Of a stretch of DNA of 46,157 nt, positions 7,765-17,664 are shown in pieces (position 1 is the first letter of the stretch; each line of letters starts with the position of its first letter). The stretch covers positions 1 to 46,157 of the forward strand of contig JACKAT010000047.1 in assembly GCA_020634935.1 (NCBI GenBank), in the 5' to 3' direction. Below the pieces are notes generated by a model. The model did not search any database and was not told where the DNA came from. It saw nothing but the letters and a program-made list of their open reading frames with translations. Source of the DNA: Anaerolineales bacterium (GTDB lineage Bacteria; Chloroflexota; Anaerolineae; 4572-78; J111). The translations under genes and the position numbers were made by a program.

Positions 7765-8133
7765 TTACGCAAATGTCCGATGGGGCAGCTCTTTTCTGGC
7801 TTCAGCCGCGACTTTAGCCAGGGAGTAGTAATCTTTGAACGAGATGAGCCCCGCCGCCTGCCAGTGACCGGGATCGACGCAGCGGTTACCGAGGTATTGG
7901 GCTGACAGGGTATGCCAGTAGCCGCAGATACGGCAGGTGGCCGGCTCGGTGATGTTCAAGTTGGGTCGGCTGGCGGAGCTGGGGAGAGGTAGAATTTCAG
8001 GTGTAACAAATTTGAAGAAGCGACTTAACAGCCGGGCAAAGGTTTCGGAGCGCTCTAACTCCTGAACTACATAGTCGCGATTAATATGGCTTAAGGAACG
8101 TCTATCGCTCATGGGCGGCAACTTTTTTAACAT
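7765..8133 (-). CDS. Small unknown protein with a CxxC-type putative zinc site (122 aa)
   Basis: The encoded protein has a basic N-terminus and a C-terminal domain with CRICGYWH (C-x2-C) followed about 15 residues later by CVDPGHWQ, a pattern that could bind one zinc through Cys/Cys/Cys/His. Two starts are possible: ATG at 8133 (MLKKLPP...) or ATG at 8112 (MSDRRSLS...). Neither has a clear Shine-Dalgarno site; the second gives a more ordinary N-terminus. I do not recognise the family. It converges on the 272-residue gene, with a gap of only 14 bases. Its 3' end overlaps AGGACTTACGCA, a word that also ends the palindromic repeats at 32.3 and 41.9 kb, so its C-terminus may have been reshaped by a repeat insertion. 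Confidence 0.6.
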   Translation of the reverse strand: MLKKLPPMSDRRSLSHINRDYVVQELERSETFARLLSRFFKFVTPEILPLPSSASRPNLNITEPATCRICGYWHTLSAQYLGNRCVDPGHWQAAGLISFKDYYSLAKVAAEARKELPHRTFA

Positions 8134-8305
8134 ATATACTTTTTCTTAGTTTAGTCCGTATGTATGGGTCAAATATAAAAAGAGTCTAAGAAAACGGTTA
8201 GAATTCTAGCAAGTCACCTAAAACTACGGTCAATTTTAGATTATACACATGACCGTCACAGTTGAGTTACAATCGCTCCTGCAATTCCATCTTTCGCCGC
8301 TGAAT

Positions 8306-8333
8306 TTGCAAAGACCATCAAGCTTATTATAAT
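8306..8333 (+). promoter_or_regulatory. Promoter TTGCAA-16-TATAAT before the sulfurtransferase leader
   Basis: A perfect -10 box TATAAT lies at 8328-8333, with TTGCAA at 8306-8311. A second, weaker box (TACACA-18-TACAAT, ending 8273) lies upstream. Transcription would begin near 8340, about 260 bases before the start codon. The arrangement mirrors the promoter at 26023-26050. Confidence 0.6.
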
Positions 8334-8339
8334 AACCTG

Positions 8340-8567
8340 TCGATTAACAACCCTCGTGAATTCTTAAGTTTAAATGTTGAAGTTATTCCTGAAATCATTT
8401 GCCCAGCTATTGCCAGCCATGTTTGAGGTTAACCATTATTGCACCTGTTTGTGTTGTAGCCTGCCCTCCGCCGGTAGGTGATTTGGCTTGCAACCAGACT
8501 TTAGCGGTTCCCTTGAACCCATCAAAACGCAACCAAAGCCTGTCGAGTTTACTCCTCAGGCTTTTTT
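8340..8567 (+). promoter_or_regulatory. Candidate structured 5' leader (attenuator/riboswitch-like) of the sulfurtransferase gene
   Basis: A long untranslated leader separates the promoter from the ATG at 8599. It can form CCGC (8468-8471) with GCGG (8504-8507) enclosing a TGG/CCA hairpin (8484-8496). GCGG overlaps a competing hairpin GGTTC-CCTT-GAACC (8506-8519), so two alternative folds exist. The leader ends in an intrinsic terminator 32 bases before the start codon. A conditional terminator controlling a sulfur-metabolism gene is the natural reading. I could not match it to a named riboswitch class. It shares the words ACGCAA and AAAGCCTGYCGAG with the leader at 26.1 kb. Confidence 0.45.
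8535..8567 (+). terminator. Intrinsic terminator in the sulfurtransferase leader
   Basis: Stem AAAGCCTG (8535-8542) with CAGGCTTT (8557-8564), plus a small inner GAG/CTC pairing, followed by a T run to 8567. It lies inside the presumed transcript, upstream of the coding start, as in attenuators. Confidence 0.7.
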
Positions 8568-8598
8568 AATCTTTTAGTATAGTCAGGAGAGTAAAAAA

Positions 8599-9450
<852 letters not shown>

Positions 9451-9473
9451 AAACCTTGGTTTGAAACCACTCA

Positions 9474-9508
9474 AAAGCCCGGCTGGCCTTCGCCAGCCGG
9501 GCTTTTTG
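9474..9508. terminator. Strong bidirectional terminator between sulfurtransferase and NRPS
   Basis: Perfect 14-bp stem AAAGCCCGGCTGGC (9474-9487) with GCCAGCCGGGCTTT (9492-9505), loop CTTC, then T-rich on the plus strand and A-rich on the other side. It serves both converging genes. Confidence 0.93.
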
Positions 9509-9535
9509 ATGCGATGAAATAGTCAAGGCTCCCTT

Positions 9536-12500
9536 TTACATTCCCGATCGCTCACGTTGCTGGGCTAGAGCGTCCTCTACAGCTTGGTTCAATTCCTGAG
9601 CCAAGTATTGCACACGCGGTTCCTTGAATATAGATTGATGCGAACCTGGGATTATATTGAGGGTGAAATTGTCTGAAGAAACCAGATGATCCCAACCTAA
9701 ACCCGGTGTTTCAACTTTGAATAAAGGTGGGGTGCGTGGTTGAAAAACATGGATTTGCCCATCATAATTTTGGGGGTGATAGGCTGCACTGGCAGAGTTG
9801 TTTAATTCGATGATACGACGGCGATGCTCAGGAAGTTCAGATACGTTTTCCAATATATCTTCTGCCGCTAATTGGCTCGAGCGAGGGTTTATTCTTTTTT
9901 TAAATACTCTAGCCCTTCTACGAATTCGGGCAAAAATCTCTTGACGTTCAAGCTCCTGCAAGTTAGTAACCCAATGCGGAATATTATTAATAAAGCTCGC
10001 AATGTAACGATATCCCCAAGGCGCCTTGTGATACCCTATGTTAGGTATACTGCTGATAATAGCCAGCAGTAAAACCTTTTCCCCTTGGGATTGAAGTTGC
10101 CGGGCCATTTCGTAAACTACCTCACCCCCAAAACAATACCCTCCCAGTAAGTAAGGGCCTTCAGGTTGAACAAGTCGAATTTCACTGATGTAGTGAGCGG
10201 CCATATCCTCGATACGAGTAAATGGTTCTTGGCAGCCGTCTAACCCCCTAGATTGCAATCCATAGAAGGGTTGCTCTTTTCCCAGATGATGCGCTAATTC
10301 TCGAAACCAAAGAACATCACCCGTTCCGCCATGAACGCAAAAAATCGGGGGTTTTGACCCTTGCGGCTGAATCGCCACTAAGGATGTCCAGAGTTGTTGA
10401 TCGGGTTGTTCAACAATGAGTTTTGCTAGATCGGCTACGGTTGACCCTTGAAAGAGAGTCGCTAGCGGTAAATTTGTTCCAAAGGTTTTCTTAATTTCAG
10501 TGAACAGATGTACGGCCAAAAGTGAATGGCCGCCTAACTCAAAAAAGTCGTCGTTAATGCCAATCGGTTTGACCTCAAGCAGATCTTCCCAAATCCGGAT
10601 CAACTGGGTTTCAACAACATTTCTGGGCACAATTAGAGCTTGATCAGTTTGGGTTCGGATATAGTTGGGTGCTGGTAATTCGCGACGATTTACCTTGCCA
10701 CTAGGTGTTAGCGGTAAACTGTCCAAAAAAACAAAATATGAAGGAACCATATATTCGGGTACCTTTGATTGCATAAAGTGCCGTAGTTCACTGGTTGTTG
10801 TCGTTTGATCCTTATTAAGAACAAGATAGGCCGCCAGACGTTTGGTGTTTCGAGCATCTTCACGCGTAACAACCGCAACCTCTTGGATGGCGGGATGATA
10901 GCTTAAAACTGACTCGATCTCTCCCGGTTCTACCCTGAAGCCACGAATTTTAACTTGATGATCAATTCGACCTAAAAACTCAATATTACCATCCGGCAAA
11001 AAACGGGCAAGGTCTCCTGTTTTGTAAAGGTGAATGGGCGGATTATTATCAAATCGACACTGAATGAATTTTTCCGCAGTCAACTCAGGCCGATTGAGAT
11101 AGCCTTGAGCTAAACCTATCCCACCAATATGTAACTCGCCCGGAATTCCTACTGGAACCGGCTGCTGGTGATTATCCAAAATATATATTTGGGTATTAGC
11201 AATGGGGCGGCCAATAGATGGCAGCATAGGCCATCCATTACTGTTTTTTTCAACGGTAAAGGCAGTGGCAACGTGGCTCTCGGTGGGGCCATATTGATTA
11301 TAAAGCGTGCAAGTATCTAAATTATCCAGAAATTGAATAATGGCATCGGTCATTTGCAATTGCTCACCGGCAGTCATAATTTCTTGCAAACTGTTAGGCC
11401 AAATCTGTTGGCTAACCGCCACCTCAGCAAATTGCTGAAGTGCAATAAATGGTAAAAATATCCGTGCAATTTCCTCACTTTTTATCAAGTTTAGCAATCC
11501 ACTTATATCTCGACGTAAAGACTCGGGGATAAGCACCAGGGTTCCGCCAGCACACCACGTAGAAAAAATCTCTTGAAAAGAAACATCAAAACTGAGTGAG
11601 GCAAACTGTAAAGTTTTTGCATTTTTGGTAAGGTTAGATTGGTCAAGTTGCCACTCGATCAGATTACGTAGCGAACGGTGAGGCATTGCCACCCCTTTGG
11701 GTTTGCCCGTTGAGCCTGAGGTGTACAGAACATAAGTCAGATGCTCCGGAGCGGTCGCCGGCTCTGGATTCACATTGGGATAATGAGCCACCTGCTGCGC
11801 CCACTCCGTATCAAGATACAGAACGTGGGCTTGATACTCCGGCAATTTTCCGGCCAGGTGCGCCTGAGTGAGTAAAATAGCGGCTTGCGTATCATCGAGC
11901 ATAAAAGCCAGCCGCGCCAGGGGATATGCCGGGTCGAGGGGAACATAAGCTCCGCCGGCTTTCAACACTCCCAACAGCCCAATCACCGCCTCAATTGAAC
12001 GTTCCACGTATAGCGCTACCAGGGTGTCAGGCCCAACGCCTTGCTTCTTTAAATAATGGGCTAATTGGTTGGCCCGTTCATTCAATTCTTGATAGGTGAG
12101 TTGCGCGTTGCCGGAGATCACCGCAACAGCTTGCGGGGTCTGCGCCGCCTGTGTTTCGAACAGGTGGTGGATGCATTGATCCGACCGGCGTGGGGTTGCT
12201 GTATCATTCCAGGTAACCAGCAACGACTCACGTTCAGCGGGGGGTAAGAGTGGGAGTTGTGCAATGGGCCGGTTGGGATCGGCCACAATACTTTCGAGCA
12301 GCGTTTGAAAATGTCCGGCCATGCGCTCGATGGTGGCTGCCTCGAACAGATTGGTATCATAGGTGAAGTATCCGGTTAGGCCCGTTGACGTTTTTTGCAT
12401 TGACAGCGTCAGATCAAACAGTTCAAGCTCAATCTTTCGGGGTAGATTGCTCACGGTCAGGCCCGGTAAGGTCAGGGTTCGATTCGCTTCATCTTCAAAA

Positions 12501-15500
12501 ATAAACATCACCTGAAATAGCGGATTGATGTGCAGGTTTCGCTCCGGTTTTAGTTCCTCTACCAACTTTTCGAACGGGAGACTCTGATGGGAATACGCCC
12601 CCAAGGCCACCTCGCGCACACGAGCCAAGACGTCACAAAAGGGGGGATTGCCGGAGAGATCGGTGTGCAGCACCAGGGTGTTGACAAAAAAGCCGATTAA
12701 TCCTTCGATTTCAACCCGGTTACGGTTAGCAATGGGTGAGCCGATAACGATGTGTTCCTGAGCGGTATACCGATAGAGTAAGACTTTAAACGCGGCCAGC
12801 AGACACATAAATAAAGTGACGCCTTTCTGTTGGCTCAATGTGTTGAGCGCGTCTTGCACGGCTTTGGAAAGTTCTATGGCCTGTCGTCCGCCAACGAACT
12901 TTTGCATCTTCTCCATTGAACGGGGGTAATCGGTGGGTAATTCCAAAACGGCTGGCGCCCCGGTGAGTTGTTTTTTCCAATAGGCCAATGGGTTTTGCAG
13001 CAGTTCACCCTGCATTTGCTCTCGCTCCCATATCGCAAAATCCGTATATTGAATGGGTAATTTGGGCAGGGGTGATGGATCGCCACCGGCAAAGGCTTGG
13101 TAAAGCGCCGATAGCTCTTGCAGAAGGAGGCCGGTGGACCAGCCATCAGAAGCAATATGATACAGTACCAACAATAGAATATAATCTTGACGATCAAGCT
13201 GCAGGAGCGTGGCCCGCAGCATTAAATCTGTGGTTAAATTAAAAGGTTGGATGATTTTTTCTTTGAGGATACGATCAACTGCTGCGGTTTGCTCATCTTG
13301 AGCCAATTGGCTCAAATCAAGCGCCGGTAATTCGAGCGACCAATTTTGAGAGACGATTTGCTTGGGTTCACCATCGATGACCGTAAAGGTGGTGCGTAGC
13401 GTGGCGTGGCGAGAGATAATCGCTGTTAAAGCCTGGTGCAACACCTTAACATCAAGTGGGCCTTTGATCCGCACCGCGCGCGGGAGATTGTAGACAGGGC
13501 TATCAGGCTCTAATTGGTTAAGGAACCAGATGCGTTGTTGTGAGAATGAAAGGGGCAGTGGTCCGTCGTTGGCCTGTCGGGGAATCAGTTGATCACCGGT
13601 TGGGTTGGTCGTCAGTTTCGCGCTGAGGCGAGCCTCAAGTAGGGCGCGTTGGGCCGGTGATAGATTTGCAATTCGATGGGTAATATTCAAAGCCAGATCG
13701 GCTACGGTGGGATGATCAAACAGGATGCGTATCGGCAGCGTAATTTTAAACATAGCTTGGATACGGGACATCACCTGGATAACCAGCAGTGAGTGACCGC
13801 CCAGTTCAAAGAAGTTGTCGTAGATGCTGATGGGAGTTCTTTGCAGCAGTTGTTCCCATAGGTATACCACCTCTTGCTCGACCGGATTGCGTGGGCCAAC
13901 AAACGTCTCGGTCGATTTTATATCGGACACGTGGGGCGACGGCAGGGCGCGATAGTGGATTTTGCCATTGGGGGTAAGCGGCATGGTTTCGAGCGGCACA
14001 AACGCGACCGGCACCATATGATCGGGAAATCGATCTTTTAGAAAGGTGCGCAGCTCTTCCGGCGAAATGGCCGCTGCCGGCTCGGTTACGATGTAGGCGA
14101 CCAAACCAGGGCCACCCGGAATATCCTCACGGGCAATGACAACCGCCTGCTTGATGTTCGGATGTTGGGCCAGGGCATGCTCGACCTCGCCGGGTTCAAC
14201 CCGGAAGCCGCGAATTTTGACCTGCCGGTCGGCCCGTCCGGCGAACTCCACCAGACCGTCCGGCCGATAGCGTCCCAGGTCGCCGGTGCGGTAGAGGCGA
14301 TCGGGGGGTAAGTTGGAAAAGGGATTGGGAATGAAGCGGGCTTGGGTTAGGGCCTCATCGCCGACGTAGCCGCCGGCAAGGTGTGGGCTGCGCAGATAGA
14401 TTTCACCTACCTCACCGATACCGGCTAGCCCCTGATGGGCGTTTAGCACCAGCAGTTGCGCGGCGGGCATACCTTTACCCAGCGGGTAAACGGCTTTGCC
14501 ACGATCAGGAGAGGAATTCTCCTCGGGTGGGGGGATACAGTAATACCCCACCGCCCGTTGGGTTTCGGTTGAACCGTAGGAGTTGATGCAGGTGACGTTG
14601 GGCGCCAATCGCTGTAATTGCCACACATCTTGGCGGGTCAGTTTATCGCCGACGAAAAAGGCGTAGCGTAACTGCGGCAGGGCGGTGTGCTCGTCCGCTG
14701 TTTCGGTGAGAATCTGGCCCATCGGCGGCGTCATGTGGGCGAAGGTGATTTCGTGCTGCTGCATCCAGCCGGCCAGATAGCCGGGCGTCCCCACCTGATC
14801 CGGATCGGGGATGTAAATTGTAGCGCCTACCCAAAGCGCGGTAAAGATATCGCGCTGGAGGGGATCGTGGGCCAGACCGGAGAGCATGCTAAAGCGGTCG
14901 GCGGCAGACAGGTTGAAGGCTTCGGTTTGCCACGGCAAAAAGTGGGAGAGGGGGCCGTGACGTCCCCGTACGCCTTTAGGCTGGCCGGTTGAGCCGGAGG
15001 TAAAGGTGATCGAGGCCGTATCGTCGGGACCGACAGGGATGTTGGGCTTGGTGGACGCGTAATCGGCTAAGGGATCGCGGTGGTGAGCGGTGCTGAGATT
15101 GGGCAGCGTTAAATGACAGGTCAACGATGCAGCCGCCTCCGCAATGGCGTCGGGCAGCGGGCCGGCGGCTTCGATCTGGATGATCCCTTTGGCCTGCGCG
15201 AAGGTGAGGTAGTGCAGCAGCCGATCGGTCGGATAGGCCGGGTCCAGATTAACCAGCGCTCCCCCCGCTTTCAATACGCCCAGCCAGGCCCAAATCAGCG
15301 AGGCGTTGCGATGGCCGTAGATAGCCATCACATCGCCGGGCCGAATACCCTGGGCGATGAGCCAATGGGCCAGTTGGTTACTGCGCTGCTCTAGCTCCTG
15401 GTAACTCCATATCTCTTGCGGATCGACGATGGCGTGTTGGTGGGGCTGCTGCTGCGCCATTCGCGCAAATTGGGTGTGAACCGCCCCGTGCCAGGTGTCG

Positions 15501-17008
15501 CTTAGGGGAGCGGATGGATCGGGCAGTAGGGGCCGCGTTTCAGGAGTCACCAGCGATAGTTCGGCGATAGGCCGGTTGGGCTGCGCGGTGATTTGCCGGA
15601 GTAGTTGCACGTACTGAGCCAGCATCGTTTCCATCCGTTCGTGGCGGAATAAGGACGTCTTGTAAACCAGGCGCAAGTACACATCATCGCTGTCTTGGCG
15701 AACGGATAGGGTGATATCAAACTTTGAGCCAATTTCAGTTTCATAGTTCACAAAAGGGGTGGCATCCAGATTAGCCAACGCCAGGCCCTTATTGTGAACG
15801 GTCGTGAACATGGTGAAGAAAACCTGAAAAATGGGCGCGTAACTCAGATCGCGTTGAGGTTGAACTTCTTGAACCAGTTTTTCAAAGGGTAACGCTTGAT
15901 GGCTGTAGGCTTCCAACGTTGTGCGGCGGACCGCGGCGAGCAGTTCGGCACAGCTCTGGCTAGCGGAGATTGGCGTCCGCAGCGCCAGGTTGTTAAGGAA
16001 ATAGCCAATGAGGGGTTCTGTTTCGATATGGCGACGGTTAATCAGCGGCGCGCCGACCACGATATCGTCTTGACCCGTGTGGCGGTAGAGTAATATATAG
16101 AAGGCCGTCAGCATAGTCATAAATAAAGAGGCGTTCTCTTGGATACTTAACTGCTCCAATGATCGCATGAGATCCGCCGGCAGTCTGTCTTCTACACTAT
16201 CGCCCTTGTAGCTTTGGGTAGCGGGCCGAATATAATCGGTTGGTAATTCTAAAAGCGGGGGTGCGCCGGTTAACTGTTTGCGCCAGTAGGTTGGGTCTTT
16301 TTCTAAGGTCTTGTTTTGCACCTGTTCGCGCTGCCAGACGGCAAAATCAGCATACTGAATGGGGAGTTTGGATAAGTTTGCGTCAGATTGTTGTTGGATG
16401 AAGGTAACGTATAGCGCGGATAATTCTTGGATGAGGACGTCCATCGACCAGGCATCGCTGATGATATGATGCATGGTCAACGAGAGAATGTGCTTTTCGG
16501 CAGCCAGTTGGAGCAGCGTTACCCGCAGCAAAGGCGCCTGGGTGAGGTCGAAAGGCCCAACCCCGTCCGCTTCCACAAGTTGCCGAGCTTGTTTTTCTTG
16601 GGCTTCATTGTCAAGATGCTGGAGATCGATGGTGCGAAGGGTTAGCGTTAAGTCCGGCGCAATAATCTGCACCGGTTGGTTGTCGATGAGTTGAAAACTC
16701 GTGCGTAAGGTTTCGTGCCGCTGAATAAGGGCGTTAAAGGCCCACTCCAGCGCCGCCACGTTGAGCGAGCCGTGTAAAAACCAGGCCGCCGGCATATTAT
16801 AGGCGGCCTGATCAAGCTGAAGTTGCTCCAAGTACCAGATGCCTTCTTGCGCAAAAGAGAGGGGGATCGACTCTTGTGGCGGTCGTCGCGGAATAGGGGC
16901 GACCGGGTCGGCTCTGATCGTTGTTTCTTGTTTTAACCCTTGCTCGATATATGGCTTTGTCTCAGCCGCAGTTAACTTCGTTGTCGAATTGGTGATCTCG
17001 ACAGTCAT
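9536..17008 (-). CDS. Two-module nonribosomal peptide synthetase, C-A-T-C-A-T-TE
   Basis: About 2490 residues from the ATG at 17008, chosen because AAAGGAGAT sits just upstream; an in-frame ATG 45 bases earlier lacks this. Order: C1 (about 45-470, HHIISDAWS near 180), A1 (about 500-1010, FTSGSTGQPKG near 668), carrier T1 (LGGHSLL near 1071), C2 (YHIASDGWS near 1286), A2 (about 1600-2080, TSGSTGKPKG near 1766), carrier T2 (near 2159), thioesterase (about 2215-2490). A1 has the SGLAHDPLQRD, FFVGDKLT and YGSTETQRAV strings typical of Lys2-type alpha-aminoadipate activation. A2 has FDVSFQEIF and YNQYGPTES; my hand-read code DVQFMAQVA is nearest to proline-type codes. The thioesterase nucleophile motif reads GYCFGG, with cysteine in place of serine. 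C1 at the start implies either an acyl starter or an upstream partner; a remnant of one lies at 17066-17176. No carrier-activating transferase or export gene is in the window. Confidence 0.96.
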   Translation of the reverse strand: MTVEITNSTTKLTAAETKPYIEQGLKQETTIRADPVAPIPRRPPQESIPLSFAQEGIWYLEQLQLDQAAYNMPAAWFLHGSLNVAALEWAFNALIQRHETLRTSFQLIDNQPVQIIAPDLTLTLRTIDLQHLDNEAQEKQARQLVEADGVGPFDLTQAPLLRVTLLQLAAEKHILSLTMHHIISDAWSMDVLIQELSALYVTFIQQQSDANLSKLPIQYADFAVWQREQVQNKTLEKDPTYWRKQLTGAPPLLELPTDYIRPATQSYKGDSVEDRLPADLMRSLEQLSIQENASLFMTMLTAFYILLYRHTGQDDIVVGAPLINRRHIETEPLIGYFLNNLALRTPISASQSCAELLAAVRRTTLEAYSHQALPFEKLVQEVQPQRDLSYAPIFQVFFTMFTTVHNKGLALANLDATPFVNYETEIGSKFDITLSVRQDSDDVYLRLVYKTSLFRHERMETMLAQYVQLLRQITAQPNRPIAELSLVTPETRPLLPDPSAPLSDTWHGAVHTQFARMAQQQPHQHAIVDPQEIWSYQELEQRSNQLAHWLIAQGIRPGDVMAIYGHRNASLIWAWLGVLKAGGALVNLDPAYPTDRLLHYLTFAQAKGIIQIEAAGPLPDAIAEAAASLTCHLTLPNLSTAHHRDPLADYASTKPNIPVGPDDTASITFTSGSTGQPKGVRGRHGPLSHFLPWQTEAFNLSAADRFSMLSGLAHDPLQRDIFTALWVGATIYIPDPDQVGTPGYLAGWMQQHEITFAHMTPPMGQILTETADEHTALPQLRYAFFVGDKLTRQDVWQLQRLAPNVTCINSYGSTETQRAVGYYCIPPPEENSSPDRGKAVYPLGKGMPAAQLLVLNAHQGLAGIGEVGEIYLRSPHLAGGYVGDEALTQARFIPNPFSNLPPDRLYRTGDLGRYRPDGLVEFAGRADRQVKIRGFRVEPGEVEHALAQHPNIKQAVVIAREDIPGGPGLVAYIVTEPAAAISPEELRTFLKDRFPDHMVPVAFVPLETMPLTPNGKIHYRALPSPHVSDIKSTETFVGPRNPVEQEVVYLWEQLLQRTPISIYDNFFELGGHSLLVIQVMSRIQAMFKITLPIRILFDHPTVADLALNITHRIANLSPAQRALLEARLSAKLTTNPTGDQLIPRQANDGPLPLSFSQQRIWFLNQLEPDSPVYNLPRAVRIKGPLDVKVLHQALTAIISRHATLRTTFTVIDGEPKQIVSQNWSLELPALDLSQLAQDEQTAAVDRILKEKIIQPFNLTTDLMLRATLLQLDRQDYILLLVLYHIASDGWSTGLLLQELSALYQAFAGGDPSPLPKLPIQYTDFAIWEREQMQGELLQNPLAYWKKQLTGAPAVLELPTDYPRSMEKMQKFVGGRQAIELSKAVQDALNTLSQQKGVTLFMCLLAAFKVLLYRYTAQEHIVIGSPIANRNRVEIEGLIGFFVNTLVLHTDLSGNPPFCDVLARVREVALGAYSHQSLPFEKLVEELKPERNLHINPLFQVMFIFEDEANRTLTLPGLTVSNLPRKIELELFDLTLSMQKTSTGLTGYFTYDTNLFEAATIERMAGHFQTLLESIVADPNRPIAQLPLLPPAERESLLVTWNDTATPRRSDQCIHHLFETQAAQTPQAVAVISGNAQLTYQELNERANQLAHYLKKQGVGPDTLVALYVERSIEAVIGLLGVLKAGGAYVPLDPAYPLARLAFMLDDTQAAILLTQAHLAGKLPEYQAHVLYLDTEWAQQVAHYPNVNPEPATAPEHLTYVLYTSGSTGKPKGVAMPHRSLRNLIEWQLDQSNLTKNAKTLQFASLSFDVSFQEIFSTWCAGGTLVLIPESLRRDISGLLNLIKSEEIARIFLPFIALQQFAEVAVSQQIWPNSLQEIMTAGEQLQMTDAIIQFLDNLDTCTLYNQYGPTESHVATAFTVEKNSNGWPMLPSIGRPIANTQIYILDNHQQPVPVGIPGELHIGGIGLAQGYLNRPELTAEKFIQCRFDNNPPIHLYKTGDLARFLPDGNIEFLGRIDHQVKIRGFRVEPGEIESVLSYHPAIQEVAVVTREDARNTKRLAAYLVLNKDQTTTTSELRHFMQSKVPEYMVPSYFVFLDSLPLTPSGKVNRRELPAPNYIRTQTDQALIVPRNVVETQLIRIWEDLLEVKPIGINDDFFELGGHSLLAVHLFTEIKKTFGTNLPLATLFQGSTVADLAKLIVEQPDQQLWTSLVAIQPQGSKPPIFCVHGGTGDVLWFRELAHHLGKEQPFYGLQSRGLDGCQEPFTRIEDMAAHYISEIRLVQPEGPYLLGGYCFGGEVVYEMARQLQSQGEKVLLLAIISSIPNIGYHKAPWGYRYIASFINNIPHWVTNLQELERQEIFARIRRRARVFKKRINPRSSQLAAEDILENVSELPEHRRRIIELNNSASAAYHPQNYDGQIHVFQPRTPPLFKVETPGLGWDHLVSSDNFTLNIIPGSHQSIFKEPRVQYLAQELNQAVEDALAQQRERSGM

Positions 17009-17065
17009 GCGACTATCTCCTTTCATCGTTAATCCGCACGACCAGCAGCCCAATCGTCGCTGGGA

Positions 17066-17176
17066 TCATTTTGTCGGCGAGGTGTTTTCTTCTACCCGTT
17101 CTACATCCTCAAGCAGCAGCTTTTCGACAATAACGGCATGCTCGGCAATAGTCGGCGCCTCAAAAAATCGATCGGA
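17066..17176 (-). pseudogene. C-terminal scrap of a lost upstream NRPS carrier domain
   Basis: The minus strand reads FFEAPTIAEHAVIVEKLLL, then an acidic tail and TGA (17066-17068), 57 bases before the NRPS start. This is the typical last helix and linker of a peptidyl carrier domain (F.APTIAE.A..VE). Upstream of about 17176 the frame (RIHPKYCTVSD) no longer resembles a carrier domain, and the LGG[HD]S phosphopantetheine motif is absent. FtsH begins after a repeat-filled gap. So a preceding NRPS gene was deleted up to its last 36 codons. Confidence 0.7.
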
Positions 17177-17343
17177 GACAGTACAATATTTGGGGTGAAT
17201 ACGAATAATCTTTGCTGGTCAGGCCCGTTTAACCGGAGTACCTTATCACAAGTCCGAGTTTAACAGATATTTCTAATTAATTTGTTTGAATGGTCATAGA
17301 ATAAAGTTAGAAGTTATTTGCTAATATAGAGGCTTCACAGCGC

Positions 17344-17620
17344 AGCGCCACAGAACCGGTGTCACTGCAACGGCAGTAGAAATGTATTGGAGCGACAAAG
17401 CTGGCTTTGTCAGGCGCAGTAAGGTCAAAGTAAACTTTGACGCTCCAGACCGTTATTTTCAAGGGAGTGCGACAGAACCTCGGTACAGCAACGACAATGA
17501 AAATTTACGGGAGCGACAAAGCTGGCTTTGTCACCCACATTGGGGTCAAAGTAAACTTTGACGCTCCAGAGCTTTATTTTCAGAGGAGTCGAACAATCCT
17601 TACAGGACGACAGCGAGAAT
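17344..17620. repeat. Two and a half units of a ~121-bp repeat with paired palindromes
   Basis: GGAGCGACAAAG recurs at 17389 and 17510, a period of 121. Each unit contains GACAAAGC-TG-GCTTTGTC followed by GTCAAAGT-AA-ACTTTGAC and GCTCC, then an A/T-rich linker (CAACGACAATGAAAATT-like). The same unit occurs at 24896-25020, and its double-palindrome core occurs inverted at 24425-24472. No protein is encoded. It fills the gap between the NRPS remnant and ftsH. Confidence 0.85.
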
Positions 17621-17664
17621 GAAAATTCCGTAGGACAAACTTAAGTTTGTCCTACGGAATTTTC
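17621..17664. repeat. 44-bp perfect palindrome with no spacer, downstream of ftsH
   Basis: Two 22-base arms centred on CTTAAG (17639-17644), with GTAGGACAAA on the left and TTTGTCCTAC on the right, are fully complementary with no loop. Reading leftward it lies 37 bases after the ftsH stop and could end that transcript. A degenerate relative (GTAGGGCAATCTTAAG...) is at 32376-32401. Confidence 0.85.

Noticed and set aside
17009..17053. 15-codon N-terminal extension of the NRPS
   Set aside because: The downstream ATG at 17008 has a proper AAAGGAGAT site; the upstream one does not, and the extension resembles no C-domain start.
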